Positions 11,218 to 20,433 of a stretch of DNA of 64,000 bases are shown piece after piece. The DNA comes from Caulobacter segnis (GTDB taxonomy: Bacteria; Pseudomonadota; Alphaproteobacteria; Caulobacterales; Caulobacteraceae): assembly GCF_023935105.1 (NCBI RefSeq), contig NZ_CP096040.1, positions 4,135,001 through 4,199,000 of the forward strand, written 5' to 3'. A program made the translations under genes and the position numbers. The notes below the pieces were generated by a model. That model saw nothing but the letters and a program-made list of their open reading frames with translations. It was not told the DNA's origin and did no database searches. Every line of letters starts with the position of its first letter. Positions within the stretch are counted from its first letter, which is position 1.

Positions 11218-11972
11218 AACGCGTCCTCGCGCCCCTGATCCTGATCGCCGTCCTGCTGGGCGGCTGGGAGATGGCCTGCCGCGCCCTGGCCGTCCCCGCC
11301 TACTTGCTGCCTGCGCCGAGCGCGATCGGGTCGGCGTTCCTGGCCAACTGGCCTCTGCTGCTGGGTTCGGCCTGGGCGACGCTGTCGACGGCCCTGCTGG
11401 CCCTGGTCATCGCCAGCCTAGTCGCCTGCGCCTTGGCCCTGACCGTCAGCCTGAACAGCCTGCTGGAAGACGCCATCCGGCCGATCGCGGTAACCTTGCA
11501 GGTCACGCCCCTGGTCGCCATCGCACCGCTGGTCACCATCTGGGCCGGCATCGAGCATCCCGAACGGGCGGTGATCGGCCTGGCGGCCGTCGTCGCCTTC
11601 TTCCCGATCTTCTCGGGCGCCCTGACGGGCCTGAAGGCGGTCGATCCCGACCTCGCCCGGCTGTTCGATCTTTATGGGGCGACGCCGTGGCAGCGCCTGA
11701 TCCGCCTACGCCTGCCCTCGGCCGTCCCCGCCCTGCTGGAAGGACACAAGGTCGCGGCGGGCCTGGCCGTGATCGGCGCCGTGGTGGCCGAGTTCGTGGC
11801 CGGCTCGGGTGGAGCGCAAGGCCTGGCCTGGCGGATCCTTGAGGCCTACAATCGTTTGCAGACCGCCAAGGTGTTCGCGGCTCTCGTGACCCTGGCCGTT
11901 CTGGGCGTCGTCCTGCACGCGGCGATGGAGTGGATCGAGCGTCGCCTTCTGGACACTTGGCGCGGCCGTTAG
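11214..11972 (+). CDS. ABC transporter permease, BPD inner-membrane component
   Basis: The 252-residue protein has about six hydrophobic helices and the cytoplasmic EAA-type loop around LFDLYGATPWQRLIRLRLP, which docks on the ATPase. It resembles SsuC/TauC/ThiX-type permeases. Translation begins at a GTG that overlaps the TGA stop of the ATPase gene (GTGA), so all three subunits are made from one message. Together the three genes form a complete importer for a small organic anion or vitamin precursor whose identity the sequence does not reveal. Confidence 0.92.
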   Translation: MKRVLAPLILIAVLLGGWEMACRALAVPAYLLPAPSAIGSAFLANWPLLLGSAWATLSTALLALVIASLVACALALTVSLNSLLEDAIRPIAVTLQVTPLVAIAPLVTIWAGIEHPERAVIGLAAVVAFFPIFSGALTGLKAVDPDLARLFDLYGATPWQRLIRLRLPSAVPALLEGHKVAAGLAVIGAVVAEFVAGSGGAQGLAWRILEAYNRLQTAKVFAALVTLAVLGVVLHAAMEWIERRLLDTWRGR

Positions 11973-12126
11973 CCCAAGATTAAGCGCCGCCAGCTAGGAC
12001 AGGAGCCAGAAGATTCCGTCCGGGACCGCCCATGCGCCGCGTCGCCCTCACCGCCGCCCTTGCCCGCGCCAACGCCGCGCCGGGCGCGCGCGACGTCCGG
12101 CCGGCCAGACTCCACAGGGGCGGTTC

Positions 12127-13218
12127 GTGAGCCAATCGCGCCTGCATGACCTGATCGCGCTCGCCAACGAGCCGTCCAGCGCCAAGCGCCGCGAACTGCT
12201 GCGCGGCGTCACCGACATGCTGTTCGCCGCCGACAGCGGCAACGCCGTCGAGATGGCCCTGTTCGACCAGATCCTGAGCCAGTTGGCCGACGACATGGAA
12301 GAGGCCGTGCAGGTCGAGCTGGCCCAGCGCCTGGGCGCGGCGCCCGCCGCGCCGCGCGGCGTGTCGCGCACCCTGGCCTTTGGCTCGATCGTCGTGGCCG
12401 AGCCCATCCTGCGCGGGTCCACGGCTCTGACCGACGAAGACCTGCTGCACGTGGCCCGCACCCAGGGCCAGGACCACCTGCGCGCCATCTCGCAACGCTC
12501 CAGCGTGTCCAGCGTCGTGTCCGACGCCATCGTGGCGCGCGGCGACGACGACACCCTTGGCGTCCTGCTGCGCAACGAAGGCGCGGTGCTGTCGCGCGCC
12601 GCGCACGAGACCGTCGTCGACCGCGCCGCCGCCAACCCGGCCCTGCACGAGGCCGTCATCGACCGTCACAGCCTGCCGGTCGACCTGCTGAACGAGATGT
12701 ACTTCGTGGTTGAGGCGCGCCTGCGCGAGCGGATCATGGAGAAGAACGCCGGCGTCGATCCCGCGACCCTGGAAGCCGCCCTGGCCGCCGGCCGCAAGCG
12801 CGTGGCCACCCAGGACGGCGCCCTGCCGCCCGACCACGCCGAGGTCGAGGCCGAGTTCCGCGCCTTGCGCGCCAGATCCCAGGTCTCGCCGCAGATGCTG
12901 GCCAACATGCTGCGCGGCAAGAAGACCACCCTGTTCCTGGTGGCCCTGGCCGACATGGCCGGCGTCGACTTCCATACCGCCCGCCGCATCCTGGAGCGGC
13001 GCGAGATGGACGCCCTGTCGGTGATCTGCAAGGCGGCGGACTTCGACCGCTCGCTGTTCCTGACCTTCGCCCTGCTGATCCTCGAGCCGACCGACGACGT
13101 CATGCTGAAGGCCAAGACCTATGGCGAGCTCTACGCGGCCCTGCCGCGCGAGTCGGCCATGCGCACGATCCGCTTCTGGCGCCTGCGCCGTCAGACCGGC
13201 GACGTCGCCGCCGCCTGA
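12127..13218 (+). CDS. DUF2336 domain-containing protein
   Basis: The 363-residue, helix-rich soluble protein matches the DUF2336 family of alphaproteobacteria. It has a repeated helical core with the recurrent pattern of short alpha-hairpins (AISQRSSVSSVVSDAIVARG, RAAHETVVDRAAANP, LHEAVIDRHSLPVDLL) reminiscent of HEAT-like repeats. The biochemical function of the family is not established. The GTG start at 12127 follows CAGGGGCGG and overlaps the stop of a 32-codon reading frame (12032-12130). No neighbour suggests a pathway. Confidence 0.85.
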   Translation: MSQSRLHDLIALANEPSSAKRRELLRGVTDMLFAADSGNAVEMALFDQILSQLADDMEEAVQVELAQRLGAAPAAPRGVSRTLAFGSIVVAEPILRGSTALTDEDLLHVARTQGQDHLRAISQRSSVSSVVSDAIVARGDDDTLGVLLRNEGAVLSRAAHETVVDRAAANPALHEAVIDRHSLPVDLLNEMYFVVEARLRERIMEKNAGVDPATLEAALAAGRKRVATQDGALPPDHAEVEAEFRALRARSQVSPQMLANMLRGKKTTLFLVALADMAGVDFHTARRILERREMDALSVICKAADFDRSLFLTFALLILEPTDDVMLKAKTYGELYAALPRESAMRTIRFWRLRRQTGDVAAA

Positions 13219-13329
13219 CGCTCCACTCTCGCGGGAATAAGGCGCAAACCCGCCTCTCTCGCGCCTTGCGTGCGCCATGCCGGACGGTCAAGGTGCCGCC
13301 CTCTTAATTCCTCCTGCCCTGGATTCTCG

Positions 13330-16251
13330 ATGATCAGCGCTTCGCGCTTGGCGCTCGTCGCCGCCGCCGGCCTTTCGCTCGCCGCCTGCTCGCATCTTCC
13401 CAAGACTCCGTCCCTGCCCCTGCTAAACAAGGAAGCGTCCGCGCCGAGGATCCCGGAGCCGCCGCCGCTGGCGGGCCCGAAGATCACCGACCTGAAGCCG
13501 GGTCAGTGGGCGCAGGAGATCTCGGACATCGCGCCCGATCCGGCCTGGCGCTTCGGCGTGCTGCCCAACGGCATGCGCTATGCGATCCGCAAGAACGCCA
13601 CCCCGCCCGGCCAAGCCTCGTTGCGCCTGTGGTTCGACGCCGGCTCCCTGATGGAGACCGACGACCAGCAGGGCCTGGCCCACTTCCTGGAGCACATGGC
13701 CTTCAACGGCTCCAAGAACGTGCCCGAAGGCGAGATGATCAAGATCCTGGAACGTCACGGCCTGGCCTTCGGCGCCGACACCAACGCCCAGACCAGCTTC
13801 GACGAGACGTCTTACCAGCTGGACCTGCCCAAGACCGACGATCCCACGGTCAACGACTCGCTGATGCTGCTGCGCGAGGCCGCAGGCGAGTTGACCATCG
13901 CCCCCGAGGCGGTCGACCGCGAGCGCGGCGTGGTGCTATCGGAGGAGCGCGCCCGCGACACGCCAGGCTATCGCGTCGCCATCGCTACCTTGTCGGCCCA
14001 GATGGAAGGCCAGCTGCCGCCCAAGCGGATCCCGATCGGCAAGACCGACGTCCTGAAGACCGCCCCCGCCCAGCGCATCCGCGACTTCTACGAGGCCTAC
14101 TACCGTCCCGAGCGAGCAGTGTTGGTGGCCGTCGGCGACTTCGACGTCGACGCCATGGAAGCCAAGATCAAGGGCAAGTTCGGCGACTGGGTCGGCAAGG
14201 GCGCGAACGGCAAGAACCCGGACGTTGGCCCCGTCGCCAAGCGCGGCCCGACCGCCAAGCTGATCGTCGAGGCCGGCGCGCCGTGGTCGGTGCAGATGAC
14301 CTGGACCCGCAAGCCCGACGGCTTGGTGGAGACCAAGGCCGTCGACGAGCGCGACATGCTGGAGAACCTGGCCTTCGCCGTGGTGAACCGCCGCCTGCAG
14401 GCCATCGGCCGCTCGGCCGAGCCGCCCTTCATCGCCGGCGGCGCCTTCAAGGGCGACCAGTACGGCGCGGTGCGGGTCAGCACCTTCGCCGCGACCGCCC
14501 AGCCCACCCGCTGGCGCGAGGCCCTGGCCGCCCTGGACGCCGAGCAGCGCCGCGCCGTCCAGTACGGCGTGCGCCAGGACGAACTGGACCGTGAGATCGC
14601 CAGCATGCGCGCCGGCCTGGTCGCCGCCGCGGCCGGCGAGGCGACCCAGCGCACGCCCCAACTGGCCAACCAACTGGTCGGCACCCTCGGCGACGCCGAG
14701 GTGATCACCTCGCCCAGCCAGAACCTGGCGTTCTTCGACCAGCTGGTGAAAGGCCTGACCGCCGACAAGGTCAACGCCGTGCTGAAGACGTCCTTCGCCG
14801 GCTCGGGTCCGCTGATGGTCATCGCCGCGCCCAGCGCCATCGACGGCGGCGAGCCGGCGATCCTCAAGGCCTATGACGAACTCAAGAGCCAGCCCGTCAC
14901 TCCGCCGGCCGCGCCGGGCGTGACCGTCTGGCCGTATTCCAGCTTCGGCCCGACCGGCAAGGTCGCCGAGCAGAAGGACGTCACGGATCTGGACACCGTC
15001 TTCATCCGCTTCGAGAACGGCGTGAAGCTGACGGTCAAGCCGACCAAGTTCCGCGACGACCAGGTGCTGGTGAAGGTTCGCGCCGGCCACGGCCTGCTGG
15101 ACATGCCGTCCGACGCCCAGAGCCCGCTGTGGTCGGGCTCGGCCTTCGTCGAGGGCGGCCTCAAGCAGATCTCGTCCCAGGACATGGAGCGGGTGCTGAC
15201 CGGCAAGATCTGGAACGCCAACCTGGGTGTCGAGGACGACGCCTTCGTCCTCAGCGGCCGCACGCGCCCCGAGGACCTGTCCACCGAATTGCAGGTGCTG
15301 GCCGCTTTCGCCACCGAACCCGGCTGGCGTCCCGAGGCTTTCACCCGCATCAAGACCGCCTATGCCACGGTCCACGACCAGCTGCAGAGCACGACCGGCG
15401 GCGTCCTTAGCCGCGACCTGGGCGGGCTGATGCACAATGGCGACCAGCGCTGGACCTTCCCGTCGCGCGAGCAGATCGCCGGTGCGTCGCTGGACCAGTT
15501 GAAGGCCGCCGTCGCCAACCCGCTGGCCAAGGGCGACCTGGAGGTCGTCATCGTCGGCGACACCACGGTCGACAAGGCCATCGCCGCCGTCGCCGACACC
15601 TTCGGCGCCCTGCCCGCTCGTCCGGGCGACCCCGCCCTGCCCGGGGCCGAGAAGGCGCCCTTCCCCGCCCCGGCCGCCCAACCGGTGCTGCGCACGCACA
15701 AGGGTCGCGCCGATCAGGCGGCTCTGTTCATGGTCTGGCGCACGGACGACCTGTTCTCGAACCTGCAGCGCTCGCGCGACGTCTCGATCCTGGGACAGGT
15801 CGTACAGCTGCGGCTGATCGACGAACTGCGCGAGAAGCAAGGCGCGACCTATTCGCCGAACGCTTCGTCGACCGCCAGCGTCACCTTCAAGAACTGGGGC
15901 TATCTTGGCGTCAGCATGGAAGTGCCGCCTGAAAAGCTGGACGGCGTGGTCGCCTCGATCCGCAAGATCGCGGCCGACCTGCGCGACAAGCCGATCACCG
16001 CCGACGAACTGGAGCGGGCCAAGAAGCCGCGCATCGACCAGATCGAGAAGGCCCGCGTCACCAACGAATACTGGCTGGGCGCGCTGTCAGGCGCCCAGAC
16101 CGATCCGCGCCTGTTGGACGCCACCCGCTCGGTGCTGGCGGGCCTCGAGCGCGTGAGCCCCGCCGACGTCCAGAAGGCCGCCAGGACCTATCTGGGCGAC
16201 GATCAGTCGTGGCTGCTGCTGGTGAAACCAGAGGCTACAGCCGCCAAGTAG
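13330..16251 (+). CDS. Secreted M16 family zinc metallopeptidase lipoprotein
   Basis: This 973-residue protein begins with a lipoprotein signal ending LSLAAC (Cys20) and contains the inverted zinc motif HFLEH at residues 118-122, with the downstream Glu of the family in the ERGVVLSEE region. Two M16 halves are present, an active N-terminal one and an inactive C-terminal one that retains the M16C fold (REKQGATYSPNA near residue 838). Family members such as PqqL and pitrilysin degrade peptides in the periplasm or on the outer membrane. The ATG at 13330 is preferred over an in-frame upstream start at 13270 because it places the signal peptide at the terminus. A clear intrinsic terminator follows at 16280. 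Confidence 0.93.
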   Translation: MISASRLALVAAAGLSLAACSHLPKTPSLPLLNKEASAPRIPEPPPLAGPKITDLKPGQWAQEISDIAPDPAWRFGVLPNGMRYAIRKNATPPGQASLRLWFDAGSLMETDDQQGLAHFLEHMAFNGSKNVPEGEMIKILERHGLAFGADTNAQTSFDETSYQLDLPKTDDPTVNDSLMLLREAAGELTIAPEAVDRERGVVLSEERARDTPGYRVAIATLSAQMEGQLPPKRIPIGKTDVLKTAPAQRIRDFYEAYYRPERAVLVAVGDFDVDAMEAKIKGKFGDWVGKGANGKNPDVGPVAKRGPTAKLIVEAGAPWSVQMTWTRKPDGLVETKAVDERDMLENLAFAVVNRRLQAIGRSAEPPFIAGGAFKGDQYGAVRVSTFAATAQPTRWREALAALDAEQRRAVQYGVRQDELDREIASMRAGLVAAAAGEATQRTPQLANQLVGTLGDAEVITSPSQNLAFFDQLVKGLTADKVNAVLKTSFAGSGPLMVIAAPSAIDGGEPAILKAYDELKSQPVTPPAAPGVTVWPYSSFGPTGKVAEQKDVTDLDTVFIRFENGVKLTVKPTKFRDDQVLVKVRAGHGLLDMPSDAQSPLWSGSAFVEGGLKQISSQDMERVLTGKIWNANLGVEDDAFVLSGRTRPEDLSTELQVLAAFATEPGWRPEAFTRIKTAYATVHDQLQSTTGGVLSRDLGGLMHNGDQRWTFPSREQIAGASLDQLKAAVANPLAKGDLEVVIVGDTTVDKAIAAVADTFGALPARPGDPALPGAEKAPFPAPAAQPVLRTHKGRADQAALFMVWRTDDLFSNLQRSRDVSILGQVVQLRLIDELREKQGATYSPNASSTASVTFKNWGYLGVSMEVPPEKLDGVVASIRKIAADLRDKPITADELERAKKPRIDQIEKARVTNEYWLGALSGAQTDPRLLDATRSVLAGLERVSPADVQKAARTYLGDDQSWLLLVKPEATAAK

Positions 16252-16279
16252 AGCGCCAAAAGCAGGACGCCGAAAAGAA

Positions 16280-16306
16280 GGCCCTCCCTAACGGGAGGGC
16301 CTTTTA
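16280..16306 (+). terminator. Intrinsic terminator of the M16 peptidase gene
   Basis: A 9-bp perfect stem, GGCCCTCCC (16280-16288) with GGGAGGGCC (16293-16301), closes a TAAC loop and is followed by TTTT. It lies 28 bp after the peptidase stop codon. Confidence 0.92.
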
Positions 16307-16426
16307 AGTTTCCAGGCTCCCCCTTTCCGTGTGTCGGAATGGGACAGCCCGGCCTCTGGCCCGCTTCTCCCAGCAAGCTTCGTGCGGTCGAAGAAGCGGC
16401 CGCGAATGGCCCGCCAGGGGACGACC

Positions 16427-16972
16427 ATGTTCCATCCCAGCACGGAACGGCTGATAGACTATTGGCGAGACAAGCGGGGCGCCGCCGCCCTGCCTCGCCG
16501 CGCGGACGTCGATCCAGGTGACTTCCTGGAACTTCTGCCGCAGGTGTTCGTCCTGGGCCGAGACGCCGGCAAGATGCCGTTCCGCCTGGCCGGCGGCTTC
16601 GTCACCGACCTGCACGCCCGCGACCTGCGTGGCCACGACGCCCTGTCTCTATGGGCCCTGGCCCACAGGCTGGACCTGAAGAGCGCCCTGGACGTGGCGC
16701 GCAAGCGCCGCACGCCGGTGGTGGTCGCCGCCGACATCCGCGCTCATGGCGTGCCGTCGGTGGGCATGGAGGTGCTGTTCGCGCCGCTACAGGGCGCCTC
16801 GGGCGAGACCGACCGCTTCCTGGGCCTCTACCAGCCGACCGCCATGATCAACCGCCTGATGGGCCGGCCGGCCTATGAGCTGGGCGTTCGCGAGATCAAG
16901 CCGCTGGGCGATGGCAACGAGGACCAGCCGCGCCTGCGCCTGGCCACGCTGGACGGCCGGCGGATCGCCTAG
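16427..16972 (+). CDS. PAS_5 (former DUF1457) domain protein
   Basis: The 181-residue protein is a single PAS_5 domain: FLELLPQVFVLGRDAGKMPFR, then RLAGGFVTDLHARDLRG and the terminal strand with FLGLYQPTAM. It has no fused kinase or cyclase domain. PAS_5 proteins are a small alphaproteobacterial family; in Caulobacter a single-domain PAS protein (MopJ) of similar size influences motility, and this could be a relative, though I cannot establish orthology. The ATG at 16427 follows GGGGACGACC and is a better start than the GTG at 16331. Its end overlaps the end of the convergent aldo/keto reductase gene by 4 bp. Confidence 0.82.
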   Translation: MFHPSTERLIDYWRDKRGAAALPRRADVDPGDFLELLPQVFVLGRDAGKMPFRLAGGFVTDLHARDLRGHDALSLWALAHRLDLKSALDVARKRRTPVVVAADIRAHGVPSVGMEVLFAPLQGASGETDRFLGLYQPTAMINRLMGRPAYELGVREIKPLGDGNEDQPRLRLATLDGRRIA

Positions 16973-17913
16973 CGTCCCGCCTCGTCCAGCCGCTTCCACA
17001 CCTCGGCCGGCAATTCCAATCGCGCCGCCCCCATCAGCTCGTCCAGTTGCGCCACCGAGGTGGCGCTGGCCAGCGGCGCGGTGATAGCCGGATGGGCCAT
17101 GATCCAGGCGAGCGCCACCTGCGCCTGGGACGCGCCGACGGTCTCGGCCGCCTCGTCCAGCGCCGCCAGCACGGCCCGTCCCTTGTCGTTCCAATAGTCG
17201 CGCCGGATGGTGCTCGCCCGCGCCTTGCCCTCGAAATCGGCCTCGGTGCGGTACTTGCCGCTCAGGAAACCCGCGCCCAGGCCGTAATAGGGAATGATCC
17301 CTAGCCCCTCGGCGGCGGTCAGGTTCGCCAGCGCCCCCTCGACCTGGTCGCGATCGACCAGATTGAACTTCGGCTGGATCGTCTCGTAGCGCCGCGAGCC
17401 CTTGGCCTTCGAGGTCTCCAGGCTGGCCCTGAGCCGCTCGGGCGAGAAGTTCGACGCCCCGATCGCCCGCGCCTTGCCGGCCTTCACCAGGCGATCGAAG
17501 GCCTCCAGCGTCTCGTCGATCGGCGTCTCGGCATCGTCCTGGTGCGACTGATAGAGGTCGATGTAGTCGGTCCGCAGCCGCTTCAGCGAGCCCTCGACCG
17601 CCGCCTCGATGTTGGCGGCCGACAGGCCCGGCTGCCTGGGCCACATGGCGACCTTGGTCAGGATCAGCACCTTGTCGCGCTTGCCGCTCGCCGTTAGCCA
17701 GCGGCCAATCACGCTTTCCGACTCGCCGCCCTCGTGGCCCGGAACCCAGGCCGAATAGACGTCGGCCGTATCGATGGCGTTGAAGCCGCCGTCGACGAAG
17801 GCGTCCAGCAGGCGGTGCGAGGTCGTTTCGTCCGCCGTCCAGCCGAACACATTGCCGCCGAACACCAGCGGCGCAGTCGAGAGGCCGGAACGGCCGAGGG
17901 GGCGATGCTTCAT
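16969..17913 (-). CDS. Aldo/keto reductase
   Basis: The 314-residue protein has the aldo/keto reductase barrel with its catalytic tetrad: Asp and Tyr in AIDTADVYS, Lys in LILTKVA and His in YQSHQDD. It reduces or oxidises a carbonyl or alcohol with NADP(H). The region near YYGLGAGFLSGKYR matches the YajO/Tas-like clade. It is the second gene of a pair: the GMC oxidoreductase ends 9 bp upstream, so the two redox enzymes are almost certainly cotranscribed and may act on successive alcohol/aldehyde forms of one substrate. Confidence 0.93.
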   Translation of the reverse strand: MKHRPLGRSGLSTAPLVFGGNVFGWTADETTSHRLLDAFVDGGFNAIDTADVYSAWVPGHEGGESESVIGRWLTASGKRDKVLILTKVAMWPRQPGLSAANIEAAVEGSLKRLRTDYIDLYQSHQDDAETPIDETLEAFDRLVKAGKARAIGASNFSPERLRASLETSKAKGSRRYETIQPKFNLVDRDQVEGALANLTAAEGLGIIPYYGLGAGFLSGKYRTEADFEGKARASTIRRDYWNDKGRAVLAALDEAAETVGASQAQVALAWIMAHPAITAPLASATSVAQLDELMGAARLELPAEVWKRLDEAGR

Positions 17914-17922
17914 GCGCTTCCT

Positions 17923-19590
17923 CTATTCGGCCGCCACCGCGCGATCGTCCTCGAACACCGGGACGTCCAAGGCCGGCAGCGTCGCCTTGCCCCTTATCAG
18001 GTCGGAGGCCCGCTCGGCGATCATGATCGTGGGGGCGTTGGTGTTGCCGCCGATCAGGTTGGGCATGACCGAGGCGTCGATGACGCGCAGGCCCTGCAGG
18101 CCCTGCACCTTCAACTGGTCGTCGACCACCGCCAGCGGATCCCCCGCCACGCCCATGCGGCAGGTCCCGACCGGGTGGTAGATCGTCTCGGCGTTGGCGC
18201 GGATCCAGGCGTCCAGCTCAGCGTCGGTGCGGACATCCGCCCCCGGCGCGTATTCGGCGTCGCGATAGGGATCGAAGGCGGCCTGGGCCACGGTCTCGCG
18301 GGCGATGCGGACGCCTTCGCGGATGGCGCGGCGGTCCTCGTCCGTGGCCAGATAGTTGCCCAGGATGGTCGGATCCGCGAACGGATCGGCCGAGCGCAGT
18401 CCGACCTTGCCCCGGCTCTCCGGGCGCAGCTGACAGACGTGCAGGGTGAAGCCGTCCTTCTCGACCACGACCTTGCCGTGGTCCTGCATGATGGCCAGCA
18501 CGCCGTGGATCTGCAGGTCGGGCCGGTCGAGGTCGGGCCGCGACTTCAGGAACGCCCCACTCTCCAGGAACTGCTGCCGACCCAGCCCCTTGCCGAAGAT
18601 CATGTAATTGAGGCCCACGCCCAGCTTGTTCAGCCCCTTGTTGGCCGAGAAGGCGGTCTTGAGGTTCTTGCTGGTCCAAGAGACACAGACGTCCAGGTGG
18701 TCCTGCAGATTGGCGCCGACGCCCTTGGATTCGTGGACGACCGCGATTCCGTGGGCCTTCAGGTCCTCCGGCGCGCCGATGCCCGATAGCTGGAGAATAT
18801 GGGGCGACTGGACCGCGCCGGCGCTCAGCAGCACTTCGGCGTCGGCATAGGCGATCTTGCGCTCGCCGCCCTTGCCGACGGCGTATTCGACCCCCACCGC
18901 GCGGCGCTTCTCGACCAGGATCCGGGTGGTGCGCGCCTCGGTCACGCAGGTCAGGTTCGGACGCGCGAGCGCTTGGGACAGATAGGCCATGGCCGCGCTC
19001 CAGCGCTGGCCATCGCGGATGGTCAGGTCATAGGGTCCGAACCCCTCCTGCTGGAAGCCATTGAAGTCCTTGGTGGTCTTGTGGCCCGCCTGGCGGCCGG
19101 CCTCGACCAGGGCGCCGTAGAAGGGGCTGTCGCTTTCGCCCTTCGAAACATGCAGCGGACCCTTGTCGCCATGATAGGCGTCGCCGCCGCCGTGGTGATG
19201 TTCCGAGCGCTTGAAGTACGGCAGCACCTCGGCATAGGACCAGCCGGTCAGGCCCATCTGGCGCCACTGGTCGTAGTCGCGGGCATGGCCGCGGATGTAG
19301 ATCATGCCGTTGATGGCCGAAGAGCCGCCCAGGCCCTTGCCGCGCGGCCACCAAAGTTTGCGATTGTCGAGATGGGGTTCGGCCTCGGTCCAGAAGCCCC
19401 AGTTCTGGTCGCCCTTGTCCTTGATCAGTTGACCGACGCCCGCCGGCATCTTGACCAGCACCGAGGTGTTCTTGCCGCCGGCCTCCAGCAGCAGGACCTT
19501 GATGTTGGGGTCCTCGGTCAGGCGCGCGGCCAAGACGCAGCCGGCGGATCCCGCGCCGATGACGACGTAATCATAGCGTTCGCTGGCCAT
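17923..19590 (-). CDS. GMC family FAD-dependent oxidoreductase (choline/alcohol dehydrogenase type)
   Basis: The 555-residue flavoprotein starts with the dinucleotide motif VIGAGSAGCVLAARL. It carries both GMC signatures, the first around GGSSAINGMIYIRGHARDYD and the second around GAVQSPHILQLSGIG, plus the active-site His in YHPVGTCRMG near the C-terminus. The family oxidises primary alcohols (choline, PEG, aliphatic alcohols). No betaine aldehyde dehydrogenase or betI is nearby, so choline is not specifically supported. It precedes the aldo/keto reductase in an apparent two-gene operon. A 9-bp dyad upstream at 19690-19715 may be its operator. Confidence 0.93.
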   Translation of the reverse strand: MASERYDYVVIGAGSAGCVLAARLTEDPNIKVLLLEAGGKNTSVLVKMPAGVGQLIKDKGDQNWGFWTEAEPHLDNRKLWWPRGKGLGGSSAINGMIYIRGHARDYDQWRQMGLTGWSYAEVLPYFKRSEHHHGGGDAYHGDKGPLHVSKGESDSPFYGALVEAGRQAGHKTTKDFNGFQQEGFGPYDLTIRDGQRWSAAMAYLSQALARPNLTCVTEARTTRILVEKRRAVGVEYAVGKGGERKIAYADAEVLLSAGAVQSPHILQLSGIGAPEDLKAHGIAVVHESKGVGANLQDHLDVCVSWTSKNLKTAFSANKGLNKLGVGLNYMIFGKGLGRQQFLESGAFLKSRPDLDRPDLQIHGVLAIMQDHGKVVVEKDGFTLHVCQLRPESRGKVGLRSADPFADPTILGNYLATDEDRRAIREGVRIARETVAQAAFDPYRDAEYAPGADVRTDAELDAWIRANAETIYHPVGTCRMGVAGDPLAVVDDQLKVQGLQGLRVIDASVMPNLIGGNTNAPTIMIAERASDLIRGKATLPALDVPVFEDDRAVAAE

Positions 19591-19689
19591 GGCCCCGACG
19601 CCCTCCCTCGAAGGTTATCGTTGTTAAGGAGAACAGTGATCCGGCTTCGAGGCCCGCGCAAGCTTCGCGCGACGTCATGCCGGAAAACG

Positions 19690-19715
19690 CGAGTTGCACA
19701 TTCCAATGCAACTCG
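19690..19715. promoter_or_regulatory. Candidate operator dyad upstream of the GMC-aldo/keto reductase operon
   Basis: CGAGTTGCA (19690-19698) is perfectly mirrored by TGCAACTCG (19707-19715) around an 8-bp spacer, 100 bp upstream of the GMC start codon and next to AT-rich sequence. A 9-bp arm and 17-bp centre-to-centre spacing fit a dimeric repressor. No regulator gene is adjacent, so a distant regulator would be needed. Confidence 0.4.
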
Positions 19716-19833
19716 AAACGCGATAATACTACCTATGGACGAAACGGAATGCGGCGAGGCCGCATCGTCTCGCCGTGGACCGGACGCCTCCTCCCGGCGA
19801 GTCCTTCTCGTGCATGTGCCCCGCGCGAGGAGC

Positions 19834-19877
19834 GGGAGCGCCGCCTCGCATCCCCCCAAGCAGCAGGCGGCGCTCCC
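19834..19877 (-). terminator. Hairpin after the gamma-carbonic anhydrase gene
   Basis: GGGAGCGCCGCCT (19834-19846) pairs perfectly with AGGCGGCGCTCCC (19865-19877), a 13-bp GC-rich stem with an 18-nt loop, 19 bp after the carbonic anhydrase stop on the minus strand. There is no T tract, so it may protect the 3' end rather than terminate. Confidence 0.5.
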
Positions 19878-19896
19878 GAGAGGGGCCAGGACGACG

Positions 19897-20433
19897 TCAG
19901 GTCTCGGCGATCGCCTTCAGATCGCGGACGTAGCGCTTCCAGTTCTCGACATAGTGCAGGGCCGAGCCCTGCAGGATCATCGTGTGGTGCTCGGAAACCT
20001 CGCGCACCACCTTGCCCGGCGCGCCCATCACCATCGAATTGTCCGGGATCTCCTTGCCCTCGGTGATCAGGGCTCCGGCCCCGATCAGGCAGTTCTTCCC
20101 GATCTTGGCTCCGTTCAGGACAACCGCCCCGATGCCGATCAACGAGCCGTCACCGATTGTGCAGCCATGCAGCATCACCATGTGACCGATGGTCACGTTC
20201 GCGCCGATGGTCAGGGGAACGCCAGCATCCGTGTGAAGAACAGATCCGTCCTGCACATTACTATTCTCGCCGATCGTGATCGGATCGTTGTCTCCGCGCG
20301 CCACCGCGCCCCACCAAATACTCGCGTTCTTCTTGAGAATCACACTGCCTATCACGCTTGCCGTGGGCGCGATCCAGTATTCGCCTTGCGCCGGAAGCGT
20401 GGGCGCCACGGCGCCCAGGGAATAGACAGTCAT
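19897..20433 (-). CDS. Gamma-class carbonic anhydrase family protein
   Basis: A 178-residue left-handed beta-helix protein made of hexapeptide repeats ([35 protein letters not shown]). The three zinc histidines of the gamma-carbonic anhydrase group are visible in DGSVLHTD and IGHMVMLHG. It belongs to the PaaY/YrdA/CaiE-like branch, whose members have weak or no carbonic anhydrase activity and sometimes thioesterase activity. The ATG at 20433 is chosen over the upstream start at 20487 because [11 protein letters not shown] is the usual family N-terminus. It is divergent from the phoH leader. Confidence 0.88.
   Translation of the reverse strand: MTVYSLGAVAPTLPAQGEYWIAPTASVIGSVILKKNASIWWGAVARGDNDPITIGENSNVQDGSVLHTDAGVPLTIGANVTIGHMVMLHGCTIGDGSLIGIGAVVLNGAKIGKNCLIGAGALITEGKEIPDNSMVMGAPGKVVREVSEHHTMILQGSALHYVENWKRYVRDLKAIAET

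Larger units (their letters stand above)
19591..19896. other. Intergenic region between gamma-carbonic anhydrase and GMC oxidoreductase
   Basis: This 306-bp gap has no gene. It contains a dyad at 19690-19715 (described separately), an AT-rich GATAATACT at 19722-19730 that could be a promoter element, and a long stem at 19834-19877 just beyond the carbonic anhydrase stop codon. Confidence 0.6.

Noticed and set aside
13936-15840. Long minus-strand frame inside the M16 peptidase gene
   Set aside because: Antisense to a clear metallopeptidase with HFLEH motif; the translation has no domain and a biased composition.
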